Source: JAEUMY01 sp031394355
GTDB lineage: Bacteria > Pseudomonadota > Gammaproteobacteria > Burkholderiales > Usitatibacteraceae
NCBI GenBank assembly: GCA_031394355.1
Contig: JANNSU010000051.1
Span: 24,346 to 88,345, forward strand
DNA length: 64,000 nt
Direction: 5' to 3'
Made by a program: the position numbers and the translations under genes. The notes below the pieces were generated by a model that worked only from the letters and a program-made list of their open reading frames with translations, did not search any database and was not told the DNA's origin. Positions 26,442 to 35,196 of the stretch are shown piece by piece (within the stretch, counting starts at the first letter, position 1; every line of letters starts with the position of its first letter).

Positions 26442-28115
26442 ATGCCCGACAACAAACGCTCCTCCCTCATCACCGCAGGCGTTGCCCGCTCCCCCAACCG
26501 CGCCATGCTGCGCGCTGTCGGCTTCAAGGATGGCGACTTCGACAAGCCCATCGTCGGCGTGGCCAACGGCCACTCCACCATGAACCCGTGCAATGCCGGC
26601 ATCCAGCCGCTGGTCGACAAGGCCATCGCAGCGCTGGAAGGCAACGGCGCCAAGCCGCAGATGTTCGGCGTGCCGACCATCACCGACGGCATCGGCATGG
26701 GCACAGAGGCGATGAAGTATTCGCTGGTGTCGCGCGAGGTTATCGCGGACTGCATTGAGACCAGCGTCAACGGCCAGGCCATGGATGGCGTGCTGGTCGT
26801 GGGCGGCTGCGACAAGAACATGCCGGGCGGCATGATCGCCATGGCGCGCATCAACGTGCCGGGCATCTACGTCTACGCGGGCACCATCAAGCCGGGCAAG
26901 TGGAAGGGGCAGGATCTCACCGTCGTCTCCGTGTTTGAGGCGGTCGGCGCGCACACCGCCGGCAAGATGAGTGACGAAGACCTGCTCGGCATCGAGAAGA
27001 ACGCCTGCCCAAGCGTCGGCGCGTGTGGCGGCATGTTCACCGCCAACACCATGTCCTCCAGCTTCGAGGCGCTGGGCATGAGCCTGCTCGGCAGCTCGCA
27101 GATGGCCTCGCCTGACGCAGAGAAGGCCGACTCTGCTGCCGCATCCGCCCTCACGCTCATCAACGCGATCAAGAACGACATCAAGCCGCGCGACATCATC
27201 ACGCGCAAATCCATCGAGAACGCCGTCTCGCTCATCATGGCCACCGGCGGCTCCACCAACGCCGTACTGCACTACCTCGCCATCGCGCACGCGGCGGAAG
27301 TGGAATGGACCATTGAGGATTTCGAGCGCGTGCGCAGCAAGACACCGGTGCTGTGCGACCTCAAGCCTTCCGGCCGTTTCGTCGCCACGGATTTCCACAA
27401 GGCGGGCGGCGTGCCGCAGGTGCTGAAGCTGCTGCTCGACAACGGCCGCCTGCACGGCGACTGCCTCACCATCACCGGCCGCACCATGGCCGAAGAGCTG
27501 GCGAATGTCTCCAGCGATCCGCGCGTGGACCAGGAAGTGATCCGCCCGTGGAGCAACCCCATGTATCGCGCTGGCCACCTCGCCATCCTCAAGGGCAATC
27601 TCGCCCCCGAAGGTGCCGTCGCCAAGATCACCGGCCTCAAGAATCCCGCCATCACCGGCCCCGCGCGCGTGTTCAACAGCGAGCCGGAAGCCATGACCGC
27701 CATCCTCGCCAACCAGATCAAGGCCGGCGATGTCGTCGTCATCCGCTATGAAGGCCCCAAGGGCGGCCCCGGCATGCAGGAAATGCTGGCGCCCACGTCA
27801 GCGCTGGTAGGCCAGGGCCTGGGCGAGAGTGTCGGCCTCATCACCGACGGCCGCTTCTCTGGCGGCACCTGGGGCATGGTCGTGGGCCACGTGGCGCCGG
27901 AAGCGTTTGAAGGCGGCACGATTGCGCTGGTGCAGGAAGGTGATTCCATCACCATTGATGCCTACAAGCTGCGCATTCAGTTGAATGTGGATGAGGCGGA
28001 GTTGGCGCTGCGCAAGGCGGCCTGGGTGCAGCCGAAGCCGAGGTATACGAAGGGGTTGCTGGGGAAGTATGTGAAGTTGGTGGGGACGGCTAGTAAGGGG
28101 GCGGTGACGGGGTAG
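26442..28115 (+). CDS. ilvD: Dihydroxy-acid dehydratase
   Basis: 557 aa. Converts 2,3-dihydroxy-isovalerate and -3-methylvalerate to the 2-oxo acids in valine and isoleucine synthesis; an Fe-S enzyme of the cytoplasm. Cluster-binding cysteines are seen in MNPCNAGIQ, GGCDKNMPGGMIAM and CPSVGACGGMFTANTM. Further family segments are GGSTNAVLHYLAIAHAA and LITDGRFSGGTWGMVVGH. Length and start (PDNKRSSLITAGVARSPNRA) are normal. No other ilv gene is adjacent. Confidence 0.97.
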   Translation: MPDNKRSSLITAGVARSPNRAMLRAVGFKDGDFDKPIVGVANGHSTMNPCNAGIQPLVDKAIAALEGNGAKPQMFGVPTITDGIGMGTEAMKYSLVSREVIADCIETSVNGQAMDGVLVVGGCDKNMPGGMIAMARINVPGIYVYAGTIKPGKWKGQDLTVVSVFEAVGAHTAGKMSDEDLLGIEKNACPSVGACGGMFTANTMSSSFEALGMSLLGSSQMASPDAEKADSAAASALTLINAIKNDIKPRDIITRKSIENAVSLIMATGGSTNAVLHYLAIAHAAEVEWTIEDFERVRSKTPVLCDLKPSGRFVATDFHKAGGVPQVLKLLLDNGRLHGDCLTITGRTMAEELANVSSDPRVDQEVIRPWSNPMYRAGHLAILKGNLAPEGAVAKITGLKNPAITGPARVFNSEPEAMTAILANQIKAGDVVVIRYEGPKGGPGMQEMLAPTSALVGQGLGESVGLITDGRFSGGTWGMVVGHVAPEAFEGGTIALVQEGDSITIDAYKLRIQLNVDEAELALRKAAWVQPKPRYTKGLLGKYVKLVGTASKGAVTG

Positions 28116-28284
28116 GAGCAAGAAAAGCCTAGGGATTGCATGTGGACAGCGAAGAGATTAGATTGCGCAACAGTACTAGTCGCACTCCGATTCTTGGAAT
28201 TTGAAGTGCACCCCCCCATTGCCTGCATCTTTGCAGAAGTACATATGACAACATCAATAGCTTGCAAAAGCATTTAGATAAGCA

Positions 28285-29043
28285 ATGCCACATTCCTACG
28301 TTCGCCCCCCCATCACAGAGGCAGTAATTGGCATTGAGTTTGTAATCCCCCTTAACGAAGAAGTTCTGGCGGATGTGCAAACTAGAATGGCAAAAGACTA
28401 CCAACAGTCCAAGAAGCTAGGGCAGGTTAGATTTAATGTCGAAGTTCAAGTCAGCACCAAGCAAACAACCGCGCCGGAAGTGCATACCAAAATCGATCCC
28501 GGCTATCGGCTAAGTAGCAGCCAACTATCGGAGCTGGCTATCCTAAAGATTAATGGGCTTACAGTATCGCAGCTAGCTCCATATCCAGGCTGGGTAGACT
28601 TCTTTGACCGCTTTAAGCGAGATTGGAAGAATTGGAAAAAAGCGGCTGGCTTTAGGGAGATCAAGCGAGTTGGCGTACGCTACATCAATCGAATTGACAT
28701 CCCCGTTGAAAATGTCCCCAATGCCCCAATCATCGAAGAGTCGCACTTCCTGGAGATCTATCCTAAAGTGCCAGCAGCACTTGGCCCGATTGATGCCTAT
28801 GCGATGCAAATATCAAGAAAGCTGCCTGATTTGGATTGCGATGTTGTAATAAACTCCGCAGTCGTGCCGTCACCGCTCCCGGATCATCTTTCGATTGTGT
28901 TAGACCAAGATATCTCTTCTAGCAGATCCCCCCCCCAAAGCGACGAGGCATTGTTCTCTCTATTAGAGAAAGTTCGCGAAAGGAAGAATCTGATTTTTGA
29001 GATGTGTGTAACCGACGGCGCGAGAGAGCTTTTTGACAAATGA
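28285..29043 (+). CDS. TIGR04255 family protein
   Basis: 252 aa. The start PHSYVRPPITEAVIGIEF and the middle WKKAAGFREIKRVGVRYINR are characteristic of the sporadically distributed TIGR04255 family, whose function is not known. No signal peptide or membrane segment. It is the first of three genes joined by ATGA overlaps (29040 and 29687). Codon use and base composition are clearly less GC-rich than ilvD just before it (roughly 45-50% by eye), suggesting lateral transfer. A GC-rich hairpin after the third gene (30136-30159) marks the end of the unit. Confidence 0.8.
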   Translation: MPHSYVRPPITEAVIGIEFVIPLNEEVLADVQTRMAKDYQQSKKLGQVRFNVEVQVSTKQTTAPEVHTKIDPGYRLSSSQLSELAILKINGLTVSQLAPYPGWVDFFDRFKRDWKNWKKAAGFREIKRVGVRYINRIDIPVENVPNAPIIEESHFLEIYPKVPAALGPIDAYAMQISRKLPDLDCDVVINSAVVPSPLPDHLSIVLDQDISSSRSPPQSDEALFSLLEKVRERKNLIFEMCVTDGARELFDK

Positions 29044-29690
29044 AATCAAATCCTCCGGTTGTTTCGTCAGGAATTCGCAGGCCATCACCTAAGAGAAGCT
29101 TGACTGAAGTCACTGCGCCTGCCAGTTTGAAGAGCAATCTACTGATGGACTTTGGGCGTTCAGAGATTGCTTCAGATACGCTTCGGGAATTGGCTCCTCA
29201 GCTAGATAAACTCAGGCTGGAACCTTCAGCATCGTCTCTAGAAATTGGTTCGCAGGGCTCGCTTGAGGAGCGCCTATTTGATGCCACTGCATCAGCAAAA
29301 ATTCTTACTTCTCGGATTGCCATGCACATCGACTCTGCTTGGCGCGATAAGCTTTTCCGCCAACTGGACTCACTGCATGACTTGGATGAGTGGGACGCGA
29401 ACGATGCACCTATGAAGGCAAGCTCGTTCTACACTTTTTTGCGGACGATGTTTCGATTAAAGCCACAAAGAAAACCTGGGCTAGGATTGTCCCCAAAGGG
29501 GAATTTGGTTGCCTCTTGGGAGAAAGATGGTGACTATTTGACAGTAGAGTTTTTGCCCTCTGAGCAAACTCTCTGGGTAATTTCTAGATTGAATGATGAT
29601 GAGACCGAGCGAATTGCAGGTCAAACTGCAGCTCGCTATCTCGCATCGACACTGGCTACCTTTCAACTTGATCGGTGGCTCAGCGCATGA
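29040..29690 (+). CDS. Uncharacterised protein, second gene of TIGR04255 cassette
   Basis: 216 aa, soluble. Start ATG overlaps the stop of the TIGR04255 gene (ATGA). N-terminal 60 residues are polar and probably disordered (SNPPVVSSGIRRPSPKRS). The C-terminal half is ordered: SSFYTFLRTMFRLKPQRKPG, then NLVASWEKDGDYLTVEFLPS and WVISRLNDDETERIAGQT. I do not recognise a catalytic motif. Tight coupling suggests that it works with its neighbours. Confidence 0.7.
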   Translation: MKSNPPVVSSGIRRPSPKRSLTEVTAPASLKSNLLMDFGRSEIASDTLRELAPQLDKLRLEPSASSLEIGSQGSLEERLFDATASAKILTSRIAMHIDSAWRDKLFRQLDSLHDLDEWDANDAPMKASSFYTFLRTMFRLKPQRKPGLGLSPKGNLVASWEKDGDYLTVEFLPSEQTLWVISRLNDDETERIAGQTAARYLASTLATFQLDRWLSA

Positions 29691-30130
29691 CCTCAAAAGG
29701 GCAGAACCTTCCGGATGAGGATGAAGTCATGCGGTACATCCCTTGGCAAAGACTGAGAAAGGATGAACATGACAACGTCTTGGGTGTTTTGCCACAGGCT
29801 TTCGAACTTAGGCCAGAGGAGAATGGGCTCTCAGTGAATTGGCTAGAGCACTTCAATGGATCGCGTTCTGATCGCATTGTCAGTTCAGTGCATAAATTTA
29901 GGTTAACCATCTCGGTAGGAAAGAAAAGTCGTTTCGCTATCGCACCCGTTAAAGAGATTAGGTCTTCTGGGGAAAAGCAAGGCAAGGACTTAAAGGTCGT
30001 TTACTGGCCCGAACCAGAGAATACTTCCCACTCAGAGATACGCCGTGTACCCCGTGAAGATCAAAACCTCATGCAAGCCTTGGCCGATAGCGCCTTCAGC
30101 GAGCTGATTAGCAATTCGGACATAACTTAG
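29687..30130 (+). CDS. Uncharacterised protein, third gene of TIGR04255 cassette
   Basis: 147 aa from the ATG at 29687, which overlaps the previous stop (ATGA); a GTG at 29675 is possible. The start DEVMRYIPWQRLRKDEHDN and the segment LSVNWLEHFNGSRSDRIVS look like a compact conserved domain; the end (HSEIRRVPREDQNLMQALAD) contains conserved-looking charged residues. No known family is named here. Position and coupling suggest a three-component unit with the two preceding genes. Confidence 0.7.
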   Translation: MTSKGQNLPDEDEVMRYIPWQRLRKDEHDNVLGVLPQAFELRPEENGLSVNWLEHFNGSRSDRIVSSVHKFRLTISVGKKSRFAIAPVKEIRSSGEKQGKDLKVVYWPEPENTSHSEIRRVPREDQNLMQALADSAFSELISNSDIT

Positions 30131-30135
30131 TACCA

Positions 30136-30159
30136 GAGTGCGGCAAAAGTGCCGCACTC
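30136..30159 (+). terminator. Hairpin after the TIGR04255 cassette
   Basis: GAGTGCGGCA and its exact complement around a 4-nt AAAG loop, 5 nt after the stop codon. No T run follows, so termination strength is uncertain. The rest of 30160-30379 contains one GCGAATATTCGC site and no gene. Confidence 0.6.
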
Positions 30160-30379
30160 GACATTTCAATCTGAAACGACAGGACGCCATGGCCGAATCA
30201 TGGCGGGAGCTCTGCGAATATTCGCATTGATCATCGGCTAGCGCCCCGGCAACCCCACATCAGGCAACTGCGGCCGTTTCGCCAGAGGGGACATAAGGAC
30301 CGGACAAACGGACAAAAGGGGCCGTGCTCGATATTCTGCATATCAACCAAAGCCATATGCGCCTGGCCCGAATTGCAAT

Positions 30380-30408
30380 TTGCCACATGGCCCCAATGTA
30401 GCTACACT
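30380..30408 (+). promoter_or_regulatory. Promoter with palindromic operator for the DinJ/RelB-like gene
   Basis: TTGCCA (30380-30385), 17 nt, TACACT (30403-30408) fits a sigma-70 promoter 38 nt before the start codon. A perfect 10-bp palindrome TGTAGCTACA (30397-30406) overlaps the -10 box, a fitting autoregulatory operator for a RelB-type ribbon-helix-helix protein. Confidence 0.5.
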
Positions 30409-30445
30409 GAGCCTGCATCATTGCATAAGCCAAGAGTAGCCAGCC

Positions 30446-30754
30446 ATGACCACCTCTACCCTCAAAACCACCGACATCCGTTCCCGCATCGAGCCGGAGC
30501 TGAAAGATCAAGCGAGCGCCATTCTTGCGGATTGCGGGCTAAACATCAGCGATGCCGTGCGTTTGTTCCTGCGCCAAGTAGTTGCACAGCAGGGCCTGCC
30601 GTTTGCCATCAAGCAGCCCAACGCCACCACGCTTGCCGCGATGAAGGAAGTGGACAAGATGACCAAGGCCCGCTTCAAGACCGCCAAGGCGCTCTTCAAT
30701 GACCTCGAAAAAAACAACAAGCCAAAAGCGCGCAAGGCCGCCAAGAAGCAATGA
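30446..30754 (+). CDS. RelB/DinJ family antitoxin-like protein
   Basis: 102 aa. KTTDIRSRIEPELKDQASAI and CGLNISDAVRLFLRQVV match the ribbon-helix-helix domain of RelB/DinJ antitoxins, which bind their promoter and neutralise an RNase toxin such as YafQ or RelE. The C-terminus is Lys/Ala-rich (KARFKTAKALFNDLEKNNKP). No toxin gene follows within range: the next frame is only 58 aa and not RelE-like. It is therefore an orphan antitoxin or a stand-alone regulator. A palindromic operator candidate lies at 30397-30406. Confidence 0.8.
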   Translation: MTTSTLKTTDIRSRIEPELKDQASAILADCGLNISDAVRLFLRQVVAQQGLPFAIKQPNATTLAAMKEVDKMTKARFKTAKALFNDLEKNNKPKARKAAKKQ

Positions 30755-30853
30755 CTTTGCCAAGCAGTTCGGCTGACAATTGGCCTGTGCTAGATTTTCC
30801 GCAGAGAGTATTTCGCTTCAAGACATCAAAGGCGATGATAAAGGTACTTAACC

Positions 30854-31030
30854 ATGCCTAAATTGACTGAGAAGCAGCGCCTCTCCCGAGACGCCAAACG
30901 AAACCTCGCGGAAGAATTGGCCACCTCGCTCAAAGAGCTGAAGGCTGGCAGGTTGGGCCGCGTCACGACTCTCAGCCCTCAAGGGCAGGTCATCAAAACT
31001 GTTGCGGCAAAGATGCGCATCCGCACTTAA
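30854..31030 (+). CDS. 58-aa protein resembling the N-terminus of HigA-type antitoxins
   Basis: ATG at 30854 to TAA at 31028. Sequence PKLTEKQRLSRDAKRNLAEE, then LKELKAGRLGRVTTLSPQG. The 'LKELKAGRxGRV' segment recalls the linker before the helix-turn-helix in HigA-like antitoxins of the helix-turn-helix type, but the DNA-binding domain itself is absent. Either a truncated remnant or an unrelated small protein. It lies 99 nt after the DinJ-like gene on the same strand. Confidence 0.5.
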   Translation: MPKLTEKQRLSRDAKRNLAEELATSLKELKAGRLGRVTTLSPQGQVIKTVAAKMRIRT

Positions 31031-31065
31031 GCGGGAAACACAGCCTTTCGAATATTCGCAGCGAC

Positions 31066-32052
31066 CTACTTCCTCCCCGCCACCCCCACCTTCCCCTGCT
31101 TCACATCCAGCACCACCACCTTCTCCACAAAGAGCGCATTCCCGGTCATGCCACCCATGTTGATGACGCGCCCCAGCACGTTCTGCATGAAGCTCGCGCC
31201 CTCCACTCGCGTGACGTGACCCACCGGCAGCTTCACACCTGCCACCTCGATCTGCTTGTCGCTTTTCACCCTGTGCATTGTCATCGGCTTGCCCCATGAG
31301 TTCATGGTCAGCGTTTGCGGTGTGGCGCTGGGGGCGGCCAGCGCCTCCCAGTTGCCGCTGCTGGTGAGGAGCTCGAATGCGCTGGTGCCGGTGTCGAACC
31401 ACAGTCTTGTATCGCGTCCGTCGATGCGGGCATTCAGGAACACGCGCCTGTCCTCAAACGTAAACGTGCCCCACTGCGCTGGTTGCGAATATTCGCCCGG
31501 TAGCGCGTCGGCGATGATGATCTTCTTCGCGGGATAGTCGATCACGACGAGCTTGCCGTCGATGAGATCCGCCCCCAGCGTGCCGATGAGCTCGGGCTTC
31601 TCCGGATTGGCCCAGTCGATGGGCTGGCCGTTGGTCCGGCGCTGCAGGATCTCGGGCGCGTAGATGATGGCCTCGCCGATGACGATGTCCATGTTGAGCG
31701 CATAACGCTCACCGCCGCGATCGATCATCGGCGGCATGGCGCAGCGCTCGCCCAGGTTGTCCATCTTCGGACGATAGAGCACGGAACTGGTGGCACCGAG
31801 ATCGAGCTGCATGCGAAAGCGTTTGCAGCCGCCGATAGTGACCGGGACGATCATGGCCGCGTAGGGCAGTGTCACGTCGCCACTTTTCTGCGGCACCCAA
31901 TCGAATGGCACGACCACCGGGCCGCTGATGTGCTGCAGCTCGTTGGGCAATGCGGCAAAGCGCTCCTTGGCCCAGAAATACGCGCCTGCGGCGGCGAGGG
32001 CCGGAAGGACGATGAAGCCGGCGAGGATTTTGAGGATGAGGGGTCGGCGCAT
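31066..32052 (-). CDS. Membrane-anchored retropepsin-like aspartic protease family protein
   Basis: 328 aa from the ATG at 32052 (RRPLILKILAGFIVLPALAA, an N-terminal membrane anchor); the longer frame to 32259 is upstream noise. Two pepsin-like lobes are suggested by FRMQLDLGATSSVLYRP near residue 105 and TRLWFDTGTSAFELL near 225. The second has a canonical DTGTS catalytic motif, while the first has D-L-G-A-T in place of D-T/S-G-A. Periplasmic location is likely. Whether it is active is uncertain. A GCGAATATTCGC site is read as EYS at 31485. Confidence 0.65.
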   Translation of the reverse strand: MRRPLILKILAGFIVLPALAAAGAYFWAKERFAALPNELQHISGPVVVPFDWVPQKSGDVTLPYAAMIVPVTIGGCKRFRMQLDLGATSSVLYRPKMDNLGERCAMPPMIDRGGERYALNMDIVIGEAIIYAPEILQRRTNGQPIDWANPEKPELIGTLGADLIDGKLVVIDYPAKKIIIADALPGEYSQPAQWGTFTFEDRRVFLNARIDGRDTRLWFDTGTSAFELLTSSGNWEALAAPSATPQTLTMNSWGKPMTMHRVKSDKQIEVAGVKLPVGHVTRVEGASFMQNVLGRVINMGGMTGNALFVEKVVVLDVKQGKVGVAGRK

Positions 32053-32267
32053 GGCGGGTCTACCGGTGTGGTGCACGGGGTGGCAATGAATGTCGGATGC
32101 TAGCAGTTGGATGCGAGGGACAGCGACGCGTTCAACGGCGACCCTGCGTTCCCCGGCTAGAATCACTGCATTCTGACCTCCGCTCCCGGACGACCGCCCT
32201 GTCCGGGCTCCCTGAACCGTCTGAGCTGTCTGCGAATATTCGCAATAACCACACCACACGCCTACCC

Positions 32268-32774
32268 ATGACCGAACCCAACCTGAAACGCGACGTCCTC
32301 ATCCACTACGACGAAGAGAAGGACGAGATTGCTTTCTATACGCTCGATGTCGCAGCGACTGCCCGCGCACGGGCCAATTCATTTGACGGCGCGCGCCTGC
32401 CATTGGCCGATCTTCGCAAACAAGGTGCAGAGGAAGCAGAACGCACCGTCGGCTCAGGCATCTTCTCGTTGCTCGATGCGTTCAGCATCAGGAAAGCAGG
32501 CATCCGTGACTACGAGTCGATTTCCAACGAGGAACATCTTGCCTATGTGGCGCATCTTGAGGAGCTGGCTGCTGAAGGCGATGCGGACGCGCAGTATCAC
32601 CTTGCCATCGAGCTGGTGCGCCAGGTACGTGACAGCGGCAGCGCCCCAGCAATGCTGGCTTTGGCAGACCGGCACTTCCAGGCATCCCTTGCAAGTGGGC
32701 TCGACAAGGCAATCAAAACGGCAGATACCTGGCCACACTTGATGGAAAGTGCCCGCAAGGCGCACGGCGGCTAA
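32268..32774 (+). CDS. Hypothetical protein with one Sel1-like motif
   Basis: 168 aa from the ATG at 32268, 25 nt after a GCGAATATTCGC palindrome. Acidic, soluble. The N-terminal half (VLIHYDEEKDEIAFYTLDVA) is unfamiliar; the C-terminal half contains AAEGDADAQYHLAIELVRQ, the usual form of a Sel1/TPR-like helix pair, but only once. Divergent from the aspartic protease-like gene and upstream of the histidine kinase. No function can be assigned. Confidence 0.6.
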   Translation: MTEPNLKRDVLIHYDEEKDEIAFYTLDVAATARARANSFDGARLPLADLRKQGAEEAERTVGSGIFSLLDAFSIRKAGIRDYESISNEEHLAYVAHLEELAAEGDADAQYHLAIELVRQVRDSGSAPAMLALADRHFQASLASGLDKAIKTADTWPHLMESARKAHGG

Positions 32775-32992
32775 GCGACCACTGCAGGCATTGGCACGGT
32801 TCAGCGCCCACATTGCAACTATTCGCATCGATCCGGGCGACGTCCTTCCTATACTGGGCGCATTGACCTGCACCCGCGCGGCCGGGCTTTGCGCCGTGCC
32901 GGACAGCATTCATCGCAATCTGCTCGCCGGACCTCTCAGGCAACCTTAGCCTGCAAGCCATCCTTTCTTCAAAAGACGTTACTCTTTCAGTC

Positions 32993-34231
32993 ATGGCTGC
33001 ATCTCAAACCAACTATCCGGAGACCATCCGCTACGGCATCCGCTACCTTGTTGCCTGGGCGCTCGTGCTGGCGGCGGGCATTTTCATCATCTGGACCTTT
33101 GCCGGCTATAACGCCAAGCTGGCCCGGGTTGGCTGGGGCATCGGCACCATCGGCATCACGATCAGCGTGGCGTTTCTCATTTCACACTTCACCCGGGTGT
33201 ATGCGCTGGCCGGGCGAACGGATGCTGCGACGCTGGCGAATCGCCACGACCGGTCGCTGGAATTTCCCTGCCTCGCAATAGACGCGCTGGACATCATCGA
33301 GGAGACGCTTCGCGGACAGCGACTGTTCGAAAGCATGGACGTGGATCGAAAGTCCCTCACCCTCACAGCCAAGTTGAAGAATCTGGATCGATACAACATG
33401 GATGGCAGCGGGTCGGACGAGGCCAACCTCGTGCGTGTGCGAGTGGAGCAGGCAGAGGGCATCTCGCGGGCCACTTTGCGTTTCGAGCCTTCGGGTGCGC
33501 CGTGGTGGGACCCGCTGTTCATGGACTTCGGGCGCAATCTCGACAATGCGCTCGCCATCACCTCGTTGCTTCAGGACCGCATTGCCGAGCGACGCCGGGC
33601 TGACCGACAGGTTGCCGAGCGCAGCGCGCTGGAAAAACAGCTCGCCGAAGCGCAATTGAAGCTCCTGCAGGCGCAGGTCGAGCCGCACTTTCTCTACAAC
33701 ACGCTGGCCAACGCGCAGCTCCTCACCCGCACTGATCCCGCGCGCGCTGACGCGATGCTGGGCCACCTCATTGGCTTCCTGAGAAGCTCACTGCCGGGAG
33801 CAGGCGCCGCCGTGAAGGCGGACCAGTCCTCGCTGGGCCTGGAGATGGAGCGCTCTCGCGCCTATCTGGAAATCCTGAAAATTCGCATGGGCGAGCGGCT
33901 CAAGGTAGAGATTGATATGCCTGTCGAATTGAAGGATGTACCCCTGCCGCCGCTGATGCTGCAGACGCTCGTGGAGAACGCGATCAAGCACGGGCTGGAA
34001 CCCAAGAGCGGCGGCGGAACGATCTGGCTTCGCGCGAGTGCGGAGGGCGATGCGGCGAAGATCTCCGTGGCTGACGACGGCGTCGGCTTTCAGGAGGGCA
34101 CGGCAGGAACGGGCGTGGGCCTGCAGAATGTGCGGGACCGTTTGAAGCTGCTGTATGGCGAGCGAGCATCGTTTGCGCTGACGGTCAACTATCCTTCCGG
34201 CGTTACCGCGATGTTGAAGGTGCCGCGATGA
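32993..34231 (+). CDS. LytS-type sensor histidine kinase
   Basis: 412 aa. Two membrane helices (about 18-38 and 45-65) with a short loop, a long linker, a coiled helix (ERRRADRQVAERSALEKQLA) and the His_kinase domain with AQVEPHFLYNTLANAQLL, where the His is the phosphorylation site. The ATPase domain shows LVENAIKHGLEPK (N box), VADDGVGFQEG (G1) and GVGLQNVRDRLKLLYG (G2). Forms a two-component pair with the LytTR regulator that starts 50 nt downstream. The signal is unknown; the absence of a large periplasmic domain suggests membrane sensing. Confidence 0.92.
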   Translation: MAASQTNYPETIRYGIRYLVAWALVLAAGIFIIWTFAGYNAKLARVGWGIGTIGITISVAFLISHFTRVYALAGRTDAATLANRHDRSLEFPCLAIDALDIIEETLRGQRLFESMDVDRKSLTLTAKLKNLDRYNMDGSGSDEANLVRVRVEQAEGISRATLRFEPSGAPWWDPLFMDFGRNLDNALAITSLLQDRIAERRRADRQVAERSALEKQLAEAQLKLLQAQVEPHFLYNTLANAQLLTRTDPARADAMLGHLIGFLRSSLPGAGAAVKADQSSLGLEMERSRAYLEILKIRMGERLKVEIDMPVELKDVPLPPLMLQTLVENAIKHGLEPKSGGGTIWLRASAEGDAAKISVADDGVGFQEGTAGTGVGLQNVRDRLKLLYGERASFALTVNYPSGVTAMLKVPR

Positions 34232-34280
34232 ATACCCCGGGATGCGAATATTCGCAGTACAACAACCTCACAGAATTGAC

Positions 34281-35045
34281 ATGACAACAGCCATCATTGC
34301 TGAAGATGAAGAATTGTTGAGACAGGAGCTCGTCAACCAGCTGAAGCATGTCTGGCCCGAGCTCAGCATCGTCGCAGTGTGCGAGGACGGCGCCGAAGCG
34401 CTGGAGGAAATCAGCGAGCACAAACCCGACATCGCCTTTCTCGACATACGCATGCCCGGCCTCACGGGTCTCGACGTGGCCAGGGCACTCGCGGCCAACG
34501 GCAGCCTTACCCATGTGGTGTTTGTCACCGCCTATCAGCAACACGCCATCGAGGCGTTCGAGCAGGGTGCTGTCGACTACCTGCTGAAACCGGTATCCGC
34601 CGATCGGCTCGCGCAGACGGTGAAGCGGCTCAAAGATAAGGCGAGCAACCCGGCCCTCTCCGCAGACGCACTCGCGCAGCTCGCGCAAGTGTTGAAGGCC
34701 CAGGCGCCTGCAACCTCCGCACCGATGCGCTGGATCACGGCCGGCATCGGCAACGAGACACGATTGGTGATGGTGGAGGACATCCTCTACGTGCAGGCGG
34801 ACAACAAGTATTCCGTAGTCATGACGGCGGAAGGCGAAGCCATCATCCGCAAACCGATCAAGGAATTGGTCGCAGGCCTCGATCCGGACGTGTTCTGGCA
34901 AATCCACCGCTCCACCATCGTGAACATCCGCGCCGTGAAATCCATCACGCGCGATGAGGCGGGCAAAGGCATCATCAAGCTGAAGGCGCGCAGCGAAACG
35001 CTCAATGTGAGCCAGCCGTTCATGCATTTGTTCCGGAATATGTAA
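34281..35045 (+). CDS. LytTR-family response regulator
   Basis: 254 aa from the ATG at 34281 (TTAIIAEDEELLRQELVNQL); a GCGAATATTCGC palindrome sits in the gap to the kinase gene. Receiver domain with acidic pocket AEDEE, phospho-acceptor in AFLDIRMPGLTG, the conserved Thr in HVVFVTAYQQHAI and the Lys in DYLLKPVSADRL. The C-terminal LytTR DNA-binding domain (about 150-254) shows VEDILYVQADNKYSVVM and FWQIHRSTIVNIRAVKSI. A transcription factor controlled by the preceding kinase. Confidence 0.95.
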   Translation: MTTAIIAEDEELLRQELVNQLKHVWPELSIVAVCEDGAEALEEISEHKPDIAFLDIRMPGLTGLDVARALAANGSLTHVVFVTAYQQHAIEAFEQGAVDYLLKPVSADRLAQTVKRLKDKASNPALSADALAQLAQVLKAQAPATSAPMRWITAGIGNETRLVMVEDILYVQADNKYSVVMTAEGEAIIRKPIKELVAGLDPDVFWQIHRSTIVNIRAVKSITRDEAGKGIIKLKARSETLNVSQPFMHLFRNM

Positions 35046-35047
35046 GT

Positions 35048-35159
35048 TGGGTGATGGGCGATGGGTGATGGGTGATGGGTGACGGTAGAGATGATGTTGC
35101 GTTGCGAATATTCGCTGTTTTTACTTCCCCCTTCGGCAAAGGGGGATCGAGGGGGATTT
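35048..35159. repeat. GATGGGTG tandem run and CCCCCTTCGG/AAAGGGGG hairpin
   Basis: 35048-35084 repeats GTGATGGGYGATGG; 35126-35159 is a partial copy of the palindrome at 21657-21757 (TTCCCCCTTCGGCAAAGGGG). A GCGAATATTCGC site lies between (35104-35115). Noncoding interval between the regulator and the M28 peptidase. Confidence 0.6.
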
Positions 35160-35196
35160 GCCTGGTCCGCCCGATGAAAACCAAGGAGCAACAATC

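Noticed and set aside
30136..30159. Operator for the DinJ-like gene
   Set aside because: It is 286 nt upstream and directly follows the previous operon, so it better fits a terminator; the palindrome at 30397 is the better operator.
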